Shown here: positions 9,116 to 18,096 of the stretch, piece after piece
How positions within the stretch are numbered: position 1 is the stretch's first letter
Layout: the number at the start of each line of letters is the position of its first letter
NCBI RefSeq assembly: GCF_015351595.1
Contig: NZ_JADKPT010000011.1
Coordinates: forward strand, 62,001 to 126,000
Reading direction: 5' to 3'
DNA length: 64,000 nucleotides
Origin: Flavobacterium sp. LC2016-12
GTDB taxonomy: Bacteria > Bacteroidota > Bacteroidia > Flavobacteriales > Flavobacteriaceae
The notes under the pieces: generated by a model
The model's input: only the letters and a program-made list of their open reading frames with translations
What the model was told of the DNA's origin: nothing
Database searches by the model: none
Made by a program: the position numbers and the translations under genes

Positions 9116-11401
9116 TTATTTTGAAGTTGAATAAGAATATGGAAAGGCACTTGCCGATGTTCCTCTTTGTAAATTTGGCTCGCTTGTCATATCAAAATTT
9201 AATTCACCACCTTTTAAGACATCAAAATGGTTGATAAAATTTTTAGTATAACCTGCATTATCCCATTTTAAATCCTGAACATATTTATTGGTTTCTGAAT
9301 TTTTTGGAGCATTTATAATCAATTGTTTTCCGTTTTCTAATTTCAGGGTTAATTTCTTAAACAATGGAGCACCCAAAACATATTCGTCCGTTGCCGGGCA
9401 AACCGGATAAAATCCCATTGCAGAGAAAATATACCAGGCGGAGGTTTGTCCGTTATCTTCATCACCGCAGTAACCGTCAGGAGTTGGTTTGTACAAACGG
9501 TTCATTACTTCTCTTGACCAATATTGTGTTTTCCAAGGCTCTCCTGCATAATTATACAAATAAATCATATGCTGAATTGGTTGGTTTCCATGTGCATATT
9601 GTCCCATATTCATGATTTGCATTTCACGAATTTCATGAATTACAGATCCGTAATAACTATCGTCAAAAACTGGAGGTGTTGAAAAAACTGCATCTAGTTT
9701 TGCGGTGAATTTCTTTGGTCCGCCCATTAAATCAATCAATCCCTGAACGTCATGAAAAACGCTCCAGCTGTAATGCATGGCATTTCCTTCTGTAAAAGCA
9801 TCTCCCCATTTTAACGGATTGAATTTTTTTGGAAAACTTCCATCTTTATTTCTACCACTCATGAAACCAATTTCAGGATTATATAGCTTTTTATAATTCA
9901 TCATTCGTTTCTCAAATACACTAATTTCTTTTTTAGGACGATTTAAAGCTTTTGCCAATTTCCAAATCGCAAAATCATCATAAGCATATTCCAATGTTCT
10001 GGCTGCATTTTCATTAATTTTCACATCATAAGGAACATATCCTAAAGTATTGTAATAAGAAACTCCCGTTCTTCCAACAGCATCCATCGGGCCTTCATTA
10101 TTAGCACCATGAACCAAAGCTTCGTATAAAGTATTGATGTCGTAACCACGTAAACCTTTCATATAAGCATCAGAAACTACTGAAGCCGAATTATTTCCAA
10201 CCATTACATTTCTAAAACCAGGGCTTGACCATTCCGGTAAAAAACCTCCTTCTTTATAATCATTGATTAAACCTTCCTGCATTTCTTTATTTACCGAAGG
10301 ATAAACTAAATTCAGTAGCGGGTAAAGTGCACGGAAAGTGTCCCAAAAACCAGTTCCGGCATACATATAACCTGGCAGAATATTTCCATTGTACGGGCTA
10401 TAATGTACCGTTTCTCCTTTTGCATTTATTTCGTATTGTTTTTGAGGAAAACAAGTGGCACGGTACAAACAAGAATAAAAAGTTTTTAATTGCTCGTCAT
10501 TATTACTTTCTACGGCTATTTTATCCAAAACTTTGTTCCATTCTTTTTTAGAAGCTGTTACCGTTTCAGTAAAAGAAGCGTTTCCTAATTCTGATTTTAA
10601 ATTCAGTTCCGCTTGTTCTGGACTAATAAAAGACGAAGCAACTTTTACATTAATGATTTCTCCTTTTTTGGTTTTAAAACCAACTACTGCTCCAGCGTGA
10701 TTATCCTGTAATTCTAATTTGTCTTTTTGCAGGCCTGTATCATTCCAGGTTGAATTTGATGTAAATGGTTTATCAAAAACCAGAACAAAATAGTTCTTAA
10801 AATTGGTTGGAACTCCTCCACTATTGCGCGTTGTATAACCGATGATTTTATTTTCTGATGGGATAATTTTAACATAAGAACCTTTATCAAAAGCATCAAT
10901 TACAATGGAAGATTGTTCGTTTTCAGGAAAAGTAATTTGAAAATGTGCTGCTCTTTCTGTTGCCGTAATTTCTGTTGTAACATCATAATCAGCCAAATAA
11001 ACGCTGTAATAATACGGCTTTGAAACCTCAGCTTTATGACTAAACCAGCTTGCTCTGTCTGCTTCGGCGAAAGCCAATTTACCCGTTACCGGCATAATCG
11101 AAAACTGACCGTAATCGTTCATCCATGGTGACGGCTGATGTGTTTGTTTAAAACCTCTAATTTTTTCGGCTGTATAGATATAAGCCCATCCATCGCCCAT
11201 TTTTCCGGTTTGCGGTGTCCAGAAATTCATTCCCCAAGGCCTGCAAATTGCCGGATAGGTATTTCCGTTTGAAAGACTGTGTAGCGATTGTGTTCCCATT
11301 AATGGATTAACATATTCTACCGGATCAAGGATTTTCTCCTGTGCATTTGTAATCACACAAAATTGTGTTACTGCGAAAAAAATTAAATGCTTTATTTTCA
11401 T
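9116..11401 (-). CDS. GH92 alpha-mannosidase with Gln in place of the usual acid Glu
   Basis: 761 residues with a signal peptide (cleaved near ITNAQEK). GH92 hallmarks: EYVNPLMGT at the N-terminal beta-sandwich, and GYCGDEDNGQTSAWYIFSAM with the base carboxylates of the Ca-dependent inverting mechanism. The usual GNEP motif carrying the acid reads GNQP here (Q607). From memory, a Gln at this place is known in GH92 enzymes that remove mannose from mannose-1-phosphate-6-mannose, where no acid help is needed. It is therefore possibly active on phosphomannan; a plain alpha-1,2 activity is doubtful. Second gene of the mannoside operon. Confidence 0.88.
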   Translation of the reverse strand: MKIKHLIFFAVTQFCVITNAQEKILDPVEYVNPLMGTQSLHSLSNGNTYPAICRPWGMNFWTPQTGKMGDGWAYIYTAEKIRGFKQTHQPSPWMNDYGQFSIMPVTGKLAFAEADRASWFSHKAEVSKPYYYSVYLADYDVTTEITATERAAHFQITFPENEQSSIVIDAFDKGSYVKIIPSENKIIGYTTRNSGGVPTNFKNYFVLVFDKPFTSNSTWNDTGLQKDKLELQDNHAGAVVGFKTKKGEIINVKVASSFISPEQAELNLKSELGNASFTETVTASKKEWNKVLDKIAVESNNDEQLKTFYSCLYRATCFPQKQYEINAKGETVHYSPYNGNILPGYMYAGTGFWDTFRALYPLLNLVYPSVNKEMQEGLINDYKEGGFLPEWSSPGFRNVMVGNNSASVVSDAYMKGLRGYDINTLYEALVHGANNEGPMDAVGRTGVSYYNTLGYVPYDVKINENAARTLEYAYDDFAIWKLAKALNRPKKEISVFEKRMMNYKKLYNPEIGFMSGRNKDGSFPKKFNPLKWGDAFTEGNAMHYSWSVFHDVQGLIDLMGGPKKFTAKLDAVFSTPPVFDDSYYGSVIHEIREMQIMNMGQYAHGNQPIQHMIYLYNYAGEPWKTQYWSREVMNRLYKPTPDGYCGDEDNGQTSAWYIFSAMGFYPVCPATDEYVLGAPLFKKLTLKLENGKQLIINAPKNSETNKYVQDLKWDNAGYTKNFINHFDVLKGGELNFDMTSEPNLQRGTSASAFPYSYSTSK

Positions 11402-11491
11402 ATTCTGTAAATTGTGTATTGTAAAATGTTAAATGTAATTTGTAGACTCTTTTGTTTTAACTTCTAACTTTTCACCTTTAACCTTTAACAT

Positions 11492-13765
11492 TTATTGTGG
11501 TCTGTCTTCTTTTTTTACTCCAAAAGTTGTTGATGGTTGGCTTCCCATATACAATTTTAATTCGCCGCCTTTTACAATCATATCCTGTGTGATATATGAT
11601 TTTGTGTACAGTTTCCCGTTGTATTCTGCTTTTTGGATGTACATATTTGTTGCGCTGTTGTCAATTGCTTTTACTGTAAATGAAATTCCTTTTTTGTGAT
11701 GAATTACGGCTTCGTTTACCAACGGGCTTCCAAAAACATAAATTCCGTTTGCAGGATTAACCGAATAAAATCCCATTGAAGATAAAACGTACCAGGCAGA
11801 CATTTGACCTAAATCTTCATTACCACATAATCCGTCTGGTTTTGTAGAATAGAATTTATCGTCAATCTCTCTAATTAATTTGGCTGTTTTCCAAGGTTCT
11901 CCGGCATAAGCATACAAATACGGAATATGATGATTTGGCTCGTTTCCTTGCGCATATTGACCAATTAAGCCACTGATATCCGGTGAAACTTCTTCTCCTT
12001 CTACTTTATCTGTTATAAGAAAAAGGGAATCTAACTTCGCTAAAAATTTACTTTCACTTCCAAACAAATCAATTAAACCATAAGGATCCTGCGGAACCAG
12101 CCAGGTATATTGCCACGCATTTCCTTCAACATAATCATCTTTACGGTGTGCTGAAGAAAGCGGATTAAAGGGTGTTCTCCAATTTCCATCAGTTAATTTA
12201 CCACGCATAAAAGTGGTTTCTTTATCAAAATAAAGTTTGTACAAATTGGCTCTTTTTGAGAAGTAGGTATAATCTTCTGTCTTGTTTAGTGATTTTGCCA
12301 TTTGCGCTACGCAGTAATCGTCAATAGCATATTCTAAAGCATTCCCAACCGTTTCCAGCATTTTATCAGCCGGAATATATTCTAATTTTTGCACGTAATC
12401 CATTCCGTCACGTGTTTGCATAGCTGTTTTTTTGATCGCTTCGTATGCTAAAGCCACGTCATAATCTCTGTACCCTTTTAAATAGGCATCCACAATAACC
12501 GCGATGGAATGATTTCCGTTCATGGTATTGGTTTCATTCCCCATTAAATGCCAAACCGGTAATCTTCCCTGCTGTTGGTAAATAGCCAAAAATGATTTTA
12601 CAATATCATTAATTTTGTCCGGCTGCGTGATGGTGTATAAGGGATGTAAACCTCTGTAAGTATCCCAAAGTGAAAAAGTAGTGTAATTGGTGAAGTTTGC
12701 TTTTTCATATACTTTTTTATCCGTTCCTCTGTAATCTCCGTTTGCATCATTAAAAATAGAAGGAGCAAAAGCGGTGTGATACAATGAAGTATAAAAAACT
12801 TTCATTGTTTTATCATCGGCTTTAATCTGGATTTTACTTAATTCTTTATTCCATTTTAATGTTGCTGCTTTAACTGCTTTGTCAAAATCCCAATGTGGAA
12901 TCTCTGCTTTTATATTCGCAGCAGCATTCTCATAACTTACAGGTGAAATTCCGACTTTTACTAAAACTTGTTTGTTTTTTAAAGATGCAAAATCCAAAAC
13001 AGCTTTCATTTTTAAGCCTTCACCTTCAGTACCTGAAACGGCAGTTTTATCATCATACAATGCCAAACCTGAAATTGGCCCAGAAAATTCCATCGCAAAA
13101 TAAACACGCTGATCCGTCGCCCATCCTTCAGAAAAACGATAGCCTACAAGTGTCGTTTCGTTTATTTTTTTGATAAATGTTTTTACCGGTTTATCCCATC
13201 CCACACCGTCAGCAAGATCTAATAAAACGTGAGAATCTGATGCCGAATTGAAAGTATATTTATGAAAACCAACTCTTTCGCTGGCTGTTAATTCGGCTTT
13301 AATTTTGTACTTATCAAGCAAAACGCTGTAATAACCTGGTTTGCTTACTTCGTTCTCATGCGAAAAATAAGAACCATAACCGTTTACCATATCTTCTTTT
13401 GTACCTTTAAAGAGAGGTACTATTCCCGAAACCGGAAGCAGTAGGATATCATTTAAATCCCCAATTCCGGTACCGCTCAAATGCGTGTGTGTAAACCCTA
13501 AAATGGTATTACTCGCATAGTTGTATCCACTGCACCAATCCCAGCCTTCAAAGATATTTACAGGCCCTAACTGAACTGCCCCAAAAGGAACATTCGCCCC
13601 CACAAATACGTGGCCATGTCCTGCAGATCCAATAAACGGATTTACATATTGTGTATAATCTGAAGTTGCTTTTGACTTTTTTTCCTGTGAAATTGAAGTA
13701 TTGGTAAAAAATAGATTTAAAGCTAAAATTCCGCTCAAGACTATTTTATGGTATTTTGTAAACAT
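11492..13765 (-). CDS. GH92 alpha-mannosidase
   Basis: 757 residues with a signal peptide (FFTNTSISQEKK). It shows the complete GH92 set: YVNPFIGSAGHGHVFVGA near residue 40, QGNEPNHHIPYLYAYAGEP with the acid E609, and GLCGNEDLGQMSAWYVLSSM, where the first acidic residue of the GDED motif is replaced by Asn but the second is kept. Members remove terminal alpha-1,2/1,3-mannose from N-glycans and yeast mannan, using Ca2+. It is the first gene of the operon GH92-GH92-GH125-ROK. An operator-like palindrome beside a promoter-like element lies ~300 bases upstream. Confidence 0.9.
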   Translation of the reverse strand: MFTKYHKIVLSGILALNLFFTNTSISQEKKSKATSDYTQYVNPFIGSAGHGHVFVGANVPFGAVQLGPVNIFEGWDWCSGYNYASNTILGFTHTHLSGTGIGDLNDILLLPVSGIVPLFKGTKEDMVNGYGSYFSHENEVSKPGYYSVLLDKYKIKAELTASERVGFHKYTFNSASDSHVLLDLADGVGWDKPVKTFIKKINETTLVGYRFSEGWATDQRVYFAMEFSGPISGLALYDDKTAVSGTEGEGLKMKAVLDFASLKNKQVLVKVGISPVSYENAAANIKAEIPHWDFDKAVKAATLKWNKELSKIQIKADDKTMKVFYTSLYHTAFAPSIFNDANGDYRGTDKKVYEKANFTNYTTFSLWDTYRGLHPLYTITQPDKINDIVKSFLAIYQQQGRLPVWHLMGNETNTMNGNHSIAVIVDAYLKGYRDYDVALAYEAIKKTAMQTRDGMDYVQKLEYIPADKMLETVGNALEYAIDDYCVAQMAKSLNKTEDYTYFSKRANLYKLYFDKETTFMRGKLTDGNWRTPFNPLSSAHRKDDYVEGNAWQYTWLVPQDPYGLIDLFGSESKFLAKLDSLFLITDKVEGEEVSPDISGLIGQYAQGNEPNHHIPYLYAYAGEPWKTAKLIREIDDKFYSTKPDGLCGNEDLGQMSAWYVLSSMGFYSVNPANGIYVFGSPLVNEAVIHHKKGISFTVKAIDNSATNMYIQKAEYNGKLYTKSYITQDMIVKGGELKLYMGSQPSTTFGVKKEDRPQ

Positions 13766-13882
13766 ATGCTATTCTATTTTTTATTTGACTTATTTAATGG
13801 AACGCGGATTAAACGAATTTAAACTACTGTTTCTTTCTTAAAAACTTAACTATGAACTTCATTAATGAAACTACCTAAATTC

Positions 13883-13921
13883 AAAAAATAAGCCGGGAGG
13901 CACAGGTATTCCTACCGGCTT
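13883..13921 (-). terminator. Hairpin between lacI-type gene and GH92 operon
   Basis: Outer stem AAGCCGG / CCGGCTT with an inner imperfect stem. On the minus strand the hairpin is followed by CTTATTTTTTG, so it looks like the terminator of the LacI-type gene. If the GH92 operon starts at the promoter-like element at 14063, the hairpin would instead lie in its 5' leader. Confidence 0.55.
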
Positions 13922-14062
13922 AATTCAAACTAACTAACCACTTTTTAAACTTACCGTATTTTGCCAATTTATCATTAATCTTGGCGCTATTTACTTTAAC
14001 TAACTGATTTGCAACCTTCCTATTTTCTGAAATAAAAAATCATTACTTTATATATTTATCCT

Positions 14063-14085
14063 CAAAATTACCTAAAACGATTTAG
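14063..14085 (-). promoter_or_regulatory. Promoter-like element with LacI-type operator
   Basis: On the minus strand TAATTTTG (14070-14063) matches the Bacteroidota -7 consensus TAnnTTTG. Next to it, CTAAAACGATTTAG (14072-14085) is a near-palindrome with a central CG, as LacI-family operators have. The same CTAAAACGATTT core recurs upstream of the lacI-type gene at 15213. No TTG was found at the right -33 spacing. The remaining gene-free sequence of 13766-14143 shows nothing else I recognise. Confidence 0.45.
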
Positions 14086-14143
14086 TGAAATAATTAAAAA
14101 AAACGAAATGCTTTCTTTTAATTTTTAAAATCGCACCACTAAA

Positions 14144-15154
14144 TCAGACCGACTCTCTAATAATCAAGTTGCCTTTTTTCAGGCGTTTCTCAATCACAAA
14201 TGTTGTAAGATCCGTCATCTGGCTCATTAACAATTGTATGGCATTAATTGCAATATCTTCAATTGGCTGTGCAATCACACTAATTGTAGGCGTATGCAGT
14301 TTAAAACTATCATGATCATCAAAACTAATAACCGATATATCTTCAGGAATTCTAATTCCCATTCCTCTAAAGGCCTGAAGACCTGCTAAACCCATATAAT
14401 TTGCTAAAAACAGAACAGCGTCTATCTTAGGATTTTTATTGAAAAAATTCACAAGTTCTTCAATTCTTGTTTCTTCATTGCTATGATAATTTACATGAAG
14501 AACAAGTGATTCGTTGTACATGCCGGCTTCTTTTAAGGCATCTCTGTAACCGTCCTCTCTTAATGTCATCTGAATCATTTCAGAGGTAATGTTAACAACA
14601 GCTATATTCTTATAGCCTTTCTCAATCAGAAATTTTGTAGCCGAATGAGATGCTTCATAATTATCCATTACAACGTGGCTTACTTGCTGTCCCGGAAAAT
14701 ATCTATCGACCAACACAACAGGTTTTTTCAATTTTAAAAGAAGATCAATTTTGTCCTCCAATTTTCGTGTTGGTGTAATAATAAAACCATCAACGTTTGC
14801 CTGCAACAGACTATGTATCAATTCTTCAGAACGGTCATCGTCATCACCCGTACTACAATAAAAAACTCTGTAATCTATATTTTTAGCCTCATCTTCAATG
14901 ACTCTTGCCAAATCTGCAAAAAACTGATTCGATATATCCTCTACAATAAGCCCAATAGATCTCGTCTTTCCAGTTCTTAAGCTGGTCGCTATCATGCTTG
15001 GCCTATAATTAAGTTTCTCCGCTATATCCTGCACTTTTTTTACAACAGCGGCACTGATTCCCATTTTCTCTCCCTTACCATTTATGACAAAAGACACAGT
15101 GGATATTGATACTTCAGCCTTTAAGGCTATATCCTTTATAGTAATCTTTTTCAT
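14144..15154 (-). CDS. LacI family transcriptional regulator
   Basis: 336 residues. The N-terminal HTH (ITIKDIALKAEVSISTVSFVING) and hinge helix (AEKLNYRPSMIATSLRTGKT) are typical, followed by a periplasmic-binding-protein-like sensor domain to the end. It lies upstream of the GH92/GH125 operon in the same direction, and operator-like sites with a common CTAAAACGATTT core sit in front of both. It therefore probably represses the mannoside genes and itself until a mannose-derived inducer is present (inference). Confidence 0.9.
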   Translation of the reverse strand: MKKITIKDIALKAEVSISTVSFVINGKGEKMGISAAVVKKVQDIAEKLNYRPSMIATSLRTGKTRSIGLIVEDISNQFFADLARVIEDEAKNIDYRVFYCSTGDDDDRSEELIHSLLQANVDGFIITPTRKLEDKIDLLLKLKKPVVLVDRYFPGQQVSHVVMDNYEASHSATKFLIEKGYKNIAVVNITSEMIQMTLREDGYRDALKEAGMYNESLVLHVNYHSNEETRIEELVNFFNKNPKIDAVLFLANYMGLAGLQAFRGMGIRIPEDISVISFDDHDSFKLHTPTISVIAQPIEDIAINAIQLLMSQMTDLTTFVIEKRLKKGNLIIRESV

Positions 15155-15188
15155 TGAGAGAGTTCTTTTTATATCTGTTAAATATACA

Positions 15189-15226
15189 CAAATATATACT
15201 AAAATGGAATTACTAAAACGATTTTG
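15189..15226 (-). promoter_or_regulatory. Promoter/operator of the LacI-type gene
   Basis: On the minus strand TATATTTG (15196-15189) matches TAnnTTTG and lies 35 bases before the ATG. The palindromic CTAAAACGATTTTG at 15213-15226 overlaps the expected -33 region and shares 12 bases with the site at 14072. This is consistent with autorepression. The rest of the 307-base intergenic space 15155-15461 is AT-rich without other recognisable elements. Confidence 0.45.
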
Positions 15227-15461
15227 TAAATATTTTTTAAACAGATCGTTTTTTTACAGTTAATATAAAGTACTATTCTCAGTATTTCTTACGCTTTCCT
15301 ATTAAATTATAGCTTATTCCGTCTAAAACCAATAATTTTTACGAAAAAGATACTTAATTTTTAGTACTAGAACCAAGAATAAAATTTATCATGAAATTCA
15401 AAATAAATGATATATTAGCTAAAGAATTCACAACCCTTAAGTTATTTACAACAAAACCTTT

Positions 15462-16988
15462 ATGACCAAAAAAACTATAATTTTAATTGCGTTTATTATC
15501 TTAAAATTTGTTTTACAATATGTACTTATAAGCCCTGAATATGACTTGCAGCGCGATGAATACCTGCATCTCGATCAGGCACATCATTTGGCCTGGGGAT
15601 ATTTATCCGTTCCTCCGGTTACTTCGTGGTTTTCGTATCTGATATTTTTGCTTGGAAACTCTGTTTTCTGGATTAAATTCTTTCCAGCACTTTTTGGTGT
15701 ATTGACTTTAATAATAGTCTGGAAAACGATCGAAACACTTAAAGGCAATTTATATGCTTTAATTTTGGGTGCCACCTGTATCCTATTTTCCTGTTTATTG
15801 CGACTCAATACTTTATACCAGCCAAACTCCTTAGATGTTTTATGCTGGACTGCTTTTTACTATGTTCTTATTCAATATATAACTACCGAAGAAAAGAAAT
15901 GGTTTTATATAGGAGCAGTTGTATTTGCTTTTGGCTTTCTAAACAAATACAATATTCTGTTTCTGCTTATCGGACTTTTGCCTGCTCTTTTACTTTCTAA
16001 TCAGAGAAAAATTTTAGCCGAGAAAAAGCTCTATTTCGCTTTGATTTTAGGATTACTATTGATTCTTCCAAATTTAGTATGGCAGTACAACAATCAATTT
16101 CCGATTGTGCATCATATGAAAGAACTAGCAGAAACACAACTTGTTAACGTTGATCGCCTTGATTTCTTAAAAGAACAATTATTATTTTTTATTGGTTCCT
16201 TTCTCGTTATACTTTCAGGATTATACGCTTTGTTGTTTTACAAACCGTTCGCAAAGTATAAGCTCTTTTTTGCTTGTATAATTTTAACATTACTTGTCTT
16301 TATTTATTTTAAAGCAAAAGCGTATTATGCCATTGGCCTATACCCTGTTTACATTGCTTTTGGTGCTGTTTTTCTTTCGAATATTTTAAACACAGGATGG
16401 AAAAGATATTTAAAACCTGTTTTCATTCTGATTCCACTATTATTGTTTATTCCGATGTACAATTTAGCTTTCCCGAATAAAAGTCCTGAATATATAGCGC
16501 AACATCCTGAAAAATACAAAGATCTGGGAATGCTTCGTTGGGAAGACGGAAAAGAGCATACTTTGCCTCAGGATTTTGCCGATATGTTGGGATGGAAAGA
16601 ATTGGCCCGCAAAACAGATTCTGTTTATGCTTCTCTTCCAAATCCGGAGAAAACATTGGTACTTTGCGATAATTACGGGCAGGCCGGAGCAATCAATTAT
16701 TACTCTAAAAAAGGAATCAAGGCTGTTTCTTTTAATGCCGATTATGTAAATTGGTTTAATCTTGATGTGAAATACAAAAATGTGATCAGAGTTATAGAAT
16801 ACGAGGAAGCTGAAACAGAATTTAAGGAAACCAGTCAGCATTTTCAATCTTCAGCCTATGCGGGTCAAATAACGAATAAATATGCACGAGAATACAAGAC
16901 CTCTATTTTCACTTTTATAAATGCCAAAGTCGATATTAATAAAATACTAGAACAAGAAATCAAAGAAGTAACCGATTATAGCAAGTAA
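15462..16988 (+). CDS. ArnT/PMT-like membrane glycosyltransferase (GT39/GT83 type)
   Basis: 508 residues with about ten hydrophobic segments between residues 5 and 330 and a soluble C-terminal part. The first periplasmic loop has the acidic motif YDLQRDEYLHLDQAHHLAWGY, where D/E residues serve in catalysis and metal binding in PMT_2 family enzymes. These transfer sugars from polyprenyl-phosphate carriers to lipid A, proteins or glycans. No Bacteroidota substrate can be inferred here. The next gene starts on the base after its stop codon. Confidence 0.8.
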   Translation: MTKKTIILIAFIILKFVLQYVLISPEYDLQRDEYLHLDQAHHLAWGYLSVPPVTSWFSYLIFLLGNSVFWIKFFPALFGVLTLIIVWKTIETLKGNLYALILGATCILFSCLLRLNTLYQPNSLDVLCWTAFYYVLIQYITTEEKKWFYIGAVVFAFGFLNKYNILFLLIGLLPALLLSNQRKILAEKKLYFALILGLLLILPNLVWQYNNQFPIVHHMKELAETQLVNVDRLDFLKEQLLFFIGSFLVILSGLYALLFYKPFAKYKLFFACIILTLLVFIYFKAKAYYAIGLYPVYIAFGAVFLSNILNTGWKRYLKPVFILIPLLLFIPMYNLAFPNKSPEYIAQHPEKYKDLGMLRWEDGKEHTLPQDFADMLGWKELARKTDSVYASLPNPEKTLVLCDNYGQAGAINYYSKKGIKAVSFNADYVNWFNLDVKYKNVIRVIEYEEAETEFKETSQHFQSSAYAGQITNKYAREYKTSIFTFINAKVDINKILEQEIKEVTDYSK

Positions 16989-17525
16989 ATGGTTGATTTT
17001 AGCACTATCGAATATTTGAAAAACGGAAATCAAAAACAGGTTCTGACTTATGAGATCTTAACCCAAAATAATATCTTAGAGAATATTGATGAATTTGATC
17101 CTATTTTAGTTGGTACTATTCCGATAAATATTGACATTGAAAACAGCGATCTTGATATTATCTGTTTCTGGAAAAACAAAACGGATTTCAAAACCAAAAT
17201 TCAGTCTGTTTTTGGAAATGAAAAAGAATTCAAAATTCAGGAAACACATATTGATAATCTAGAAACAGTTATAGCCAATTTTAAAATTGATCCTTTTGAA
17301 ATTGAAATCTTCGGACAAAACATTCCGACCAAAAATCAAAATGGCTATAAACATATGATTATCGAAAACCAGATTCTGGCATCAAAAGATGAAAACTTTA
17401 GATTAGAAATCATCAAACTCAAACAAAAAGGTTACAAAACTGAACCTGCTTTTGGGCTTTTATTAGGTTTAAAAAACGATCCTTACCTGGAATTACTTCA
17501 TTATAAAATTGACTCTAATAGGTAA
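16989..17525 (+). CDS. DUF4269 family protein
   Basis: 178 residues. The text VGTIPINIDIENSDLDIICFW matches the nucleotidyltransferase-like pattern (G-[ST]...D-x-D) of DUF4269 proteins, which appear related to the minimal NTase fold. The remaining body, with FKIDPFEIEIFGQN and GFLLGLKNDPYLELL-like ending, is also typical of the family. No function is known. It starts directly after the glycosyltransferase stop codon, so the two are co-translated, though no functional link is evident. Confidence 0.75.
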   Translation: MVDFSTIEYLKNGNQKQVLTYEILTQNNILENIDEFDPILVGTIPINIDIENSDLDIICFWKNKTDFKTKIQSVFGNEKEFKIQETHIDNLETVIANFKIDPFEIEIFGQNIPTKNQNGYKHMIIENQILASKDENFRLEIIKLKQKGYKTEPAFGLLLGLKNDPYLELLHYKIDSNR

Positions 17526-17609
17526 ATCATTTTCTTATACATTTCAAACAACTGTATATTAAGAAGTTATTAAATTTTAAAAGCTCTAAAAAAATATTTC
17601 CGTAATTTC

Positions 17610-17640
17610 TTGCCATAACCGTATTTACTGCTTATCTTTG
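17610..17640 (+). promoter_or_regulatory. Promoter of the initiator tRNA gene
   Basis: TTG (17610-17612), 20 bases, then TATCTTTG (17633-17640): an exact match to the Bacteroidota primary-sigma consensus TTG-N19/20-TAnnTTTG, 12 bases before the tRNA 5' end. Confidence 0.8.
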
Positions 17641-17652
17641 CACCCGAAACAT

Positions 17653-17725
17653 CGCGGGATAGAGCAGTAGGCAGCTCGTCGGGCTCATAACCCGAAGGTC
17701 ACAGGTTCGAGTCCTGTTCCCGCTA
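17653..17725 (+). tRNA. Initiator tRNA-fMet (CAT)
   Basis: 73 bases to the discriminator A; CCA is not encoded. The acceptor stem 2-7 pairs and base 1 (C) is unpaired against T72. The anticodon stem TCGGG / CCCGA, with the three consecutive G-C pairs flanking loop CTCATAA, is the hallmark of initiator tRNA. The T arm is ACAGG-TTCGAGT-CCTGT. It has its own promoter (17610) and terminator (17732). The last 27 transcribed-region bases recur exactly at 18070-18096. Confidence 0.95.
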
Positions 17726-17731
17726 CTGAGT

Positions 17732-17764
17732 AAAAAACACCACTTGAAAAAGCTGGTGTTTTTT
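17732..17764 (+). terminator. Terminator of the tRNA gene
   Basis: Perfect 11-base inverted repeat AAAAAACACCA / TGGTGTTTTTT with an 11-base loop, followed by a T run. It separates the tRNA from the GIY-YIG gene. Confidence 0.85.
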
Positions 17765-17784
17765 CGTTTATAGCACTTTTTACT

Positions 17785-18039
17785 ATGGAAGAATTTGTTG
17801 TTTATATTCTCTTTTCTAAAAAATACAATAAAAATTATACAGGCTACACTACTAATTTAATAGAAAGATTTAAATCTCATAATCTTCTTGCAACAAAAGG
17901 TTACACCTTAAAATTTAGACCTTGGGAAGTAATTCATGTTGAGTTTTTTAATTCTAAATCTGAAGCAATGAAAAGAGAAAAATATTTAAAAACAGGAATT
18001 GGAAGAGAGTTCATTCAAAATCTTATTCAAAACCAATAA
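17785..18039 (+). CDS. Small GIY-YIG nuclease family protein
   Basis: 84 residues, the size of a lone GIY-YIG (UvrC N-terminal/URI-type) domain. The two motif strands read VVYILFS and NYTGYTTNL (GIY and YIG positions). R28 follows in LIERFKSHN, and the E in MKREKYLK is the metal-binding glutamate. It lies between the tRNA-fMet gene and a partial duplicate of that tRNA, which begins on the base after the stop codon. That placement suggests a homing-like or tRNA-targeting nuclease of a small mobile unit, but housekeeping roles are possible since such proteins are abundant in Bacteroidota. Confidence 0.88.
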   Translation: MEEFVVYILFSKKYNKNYTGYTTNLIERFKSHNLLATKGYTLKFRPWEVIHVEFFNSKSEAMKREKYLKTGIGREFIQNLIQNQ

Positions 18040-18096
18040 CTCGTCTGGCTCATATCCGCCGTGGCGGACACAGGTTCGAGTCCTGTTCCCGCTACT
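18040..18096 (+). pseudogene. Degenerate 3' copy of the tRNA-fMet gene
   Basis: Starts immediately after the GIY-YIG stop codon with CTCGTCTGGCTCATA, nearly identical to the tRNA from position ~22 on. It diverges in the anticodon stem, where TCCGCC-GT-GGCGGA forms a different hairpin, and ends with 27 bases identical to 17701-17727. It lacks the acceptor 5' strand and D arm, so it cannot form a tRNA. It has the look of an attachment-site-type or homing duplication. Confidence 0.8.

Noticed and set aside
17785..18039. UvrC or a large homing endonuclease
   Set aside because: Only 84 residues with the lone GIY-YIG domain; no DNA-binding or UvrB-binding part.
18040..18096. Second functional tRNA-Met
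   Set aside because: Lacks the acceptor 5' strand and D arm and has an altered anticodon stem; only a fragment.
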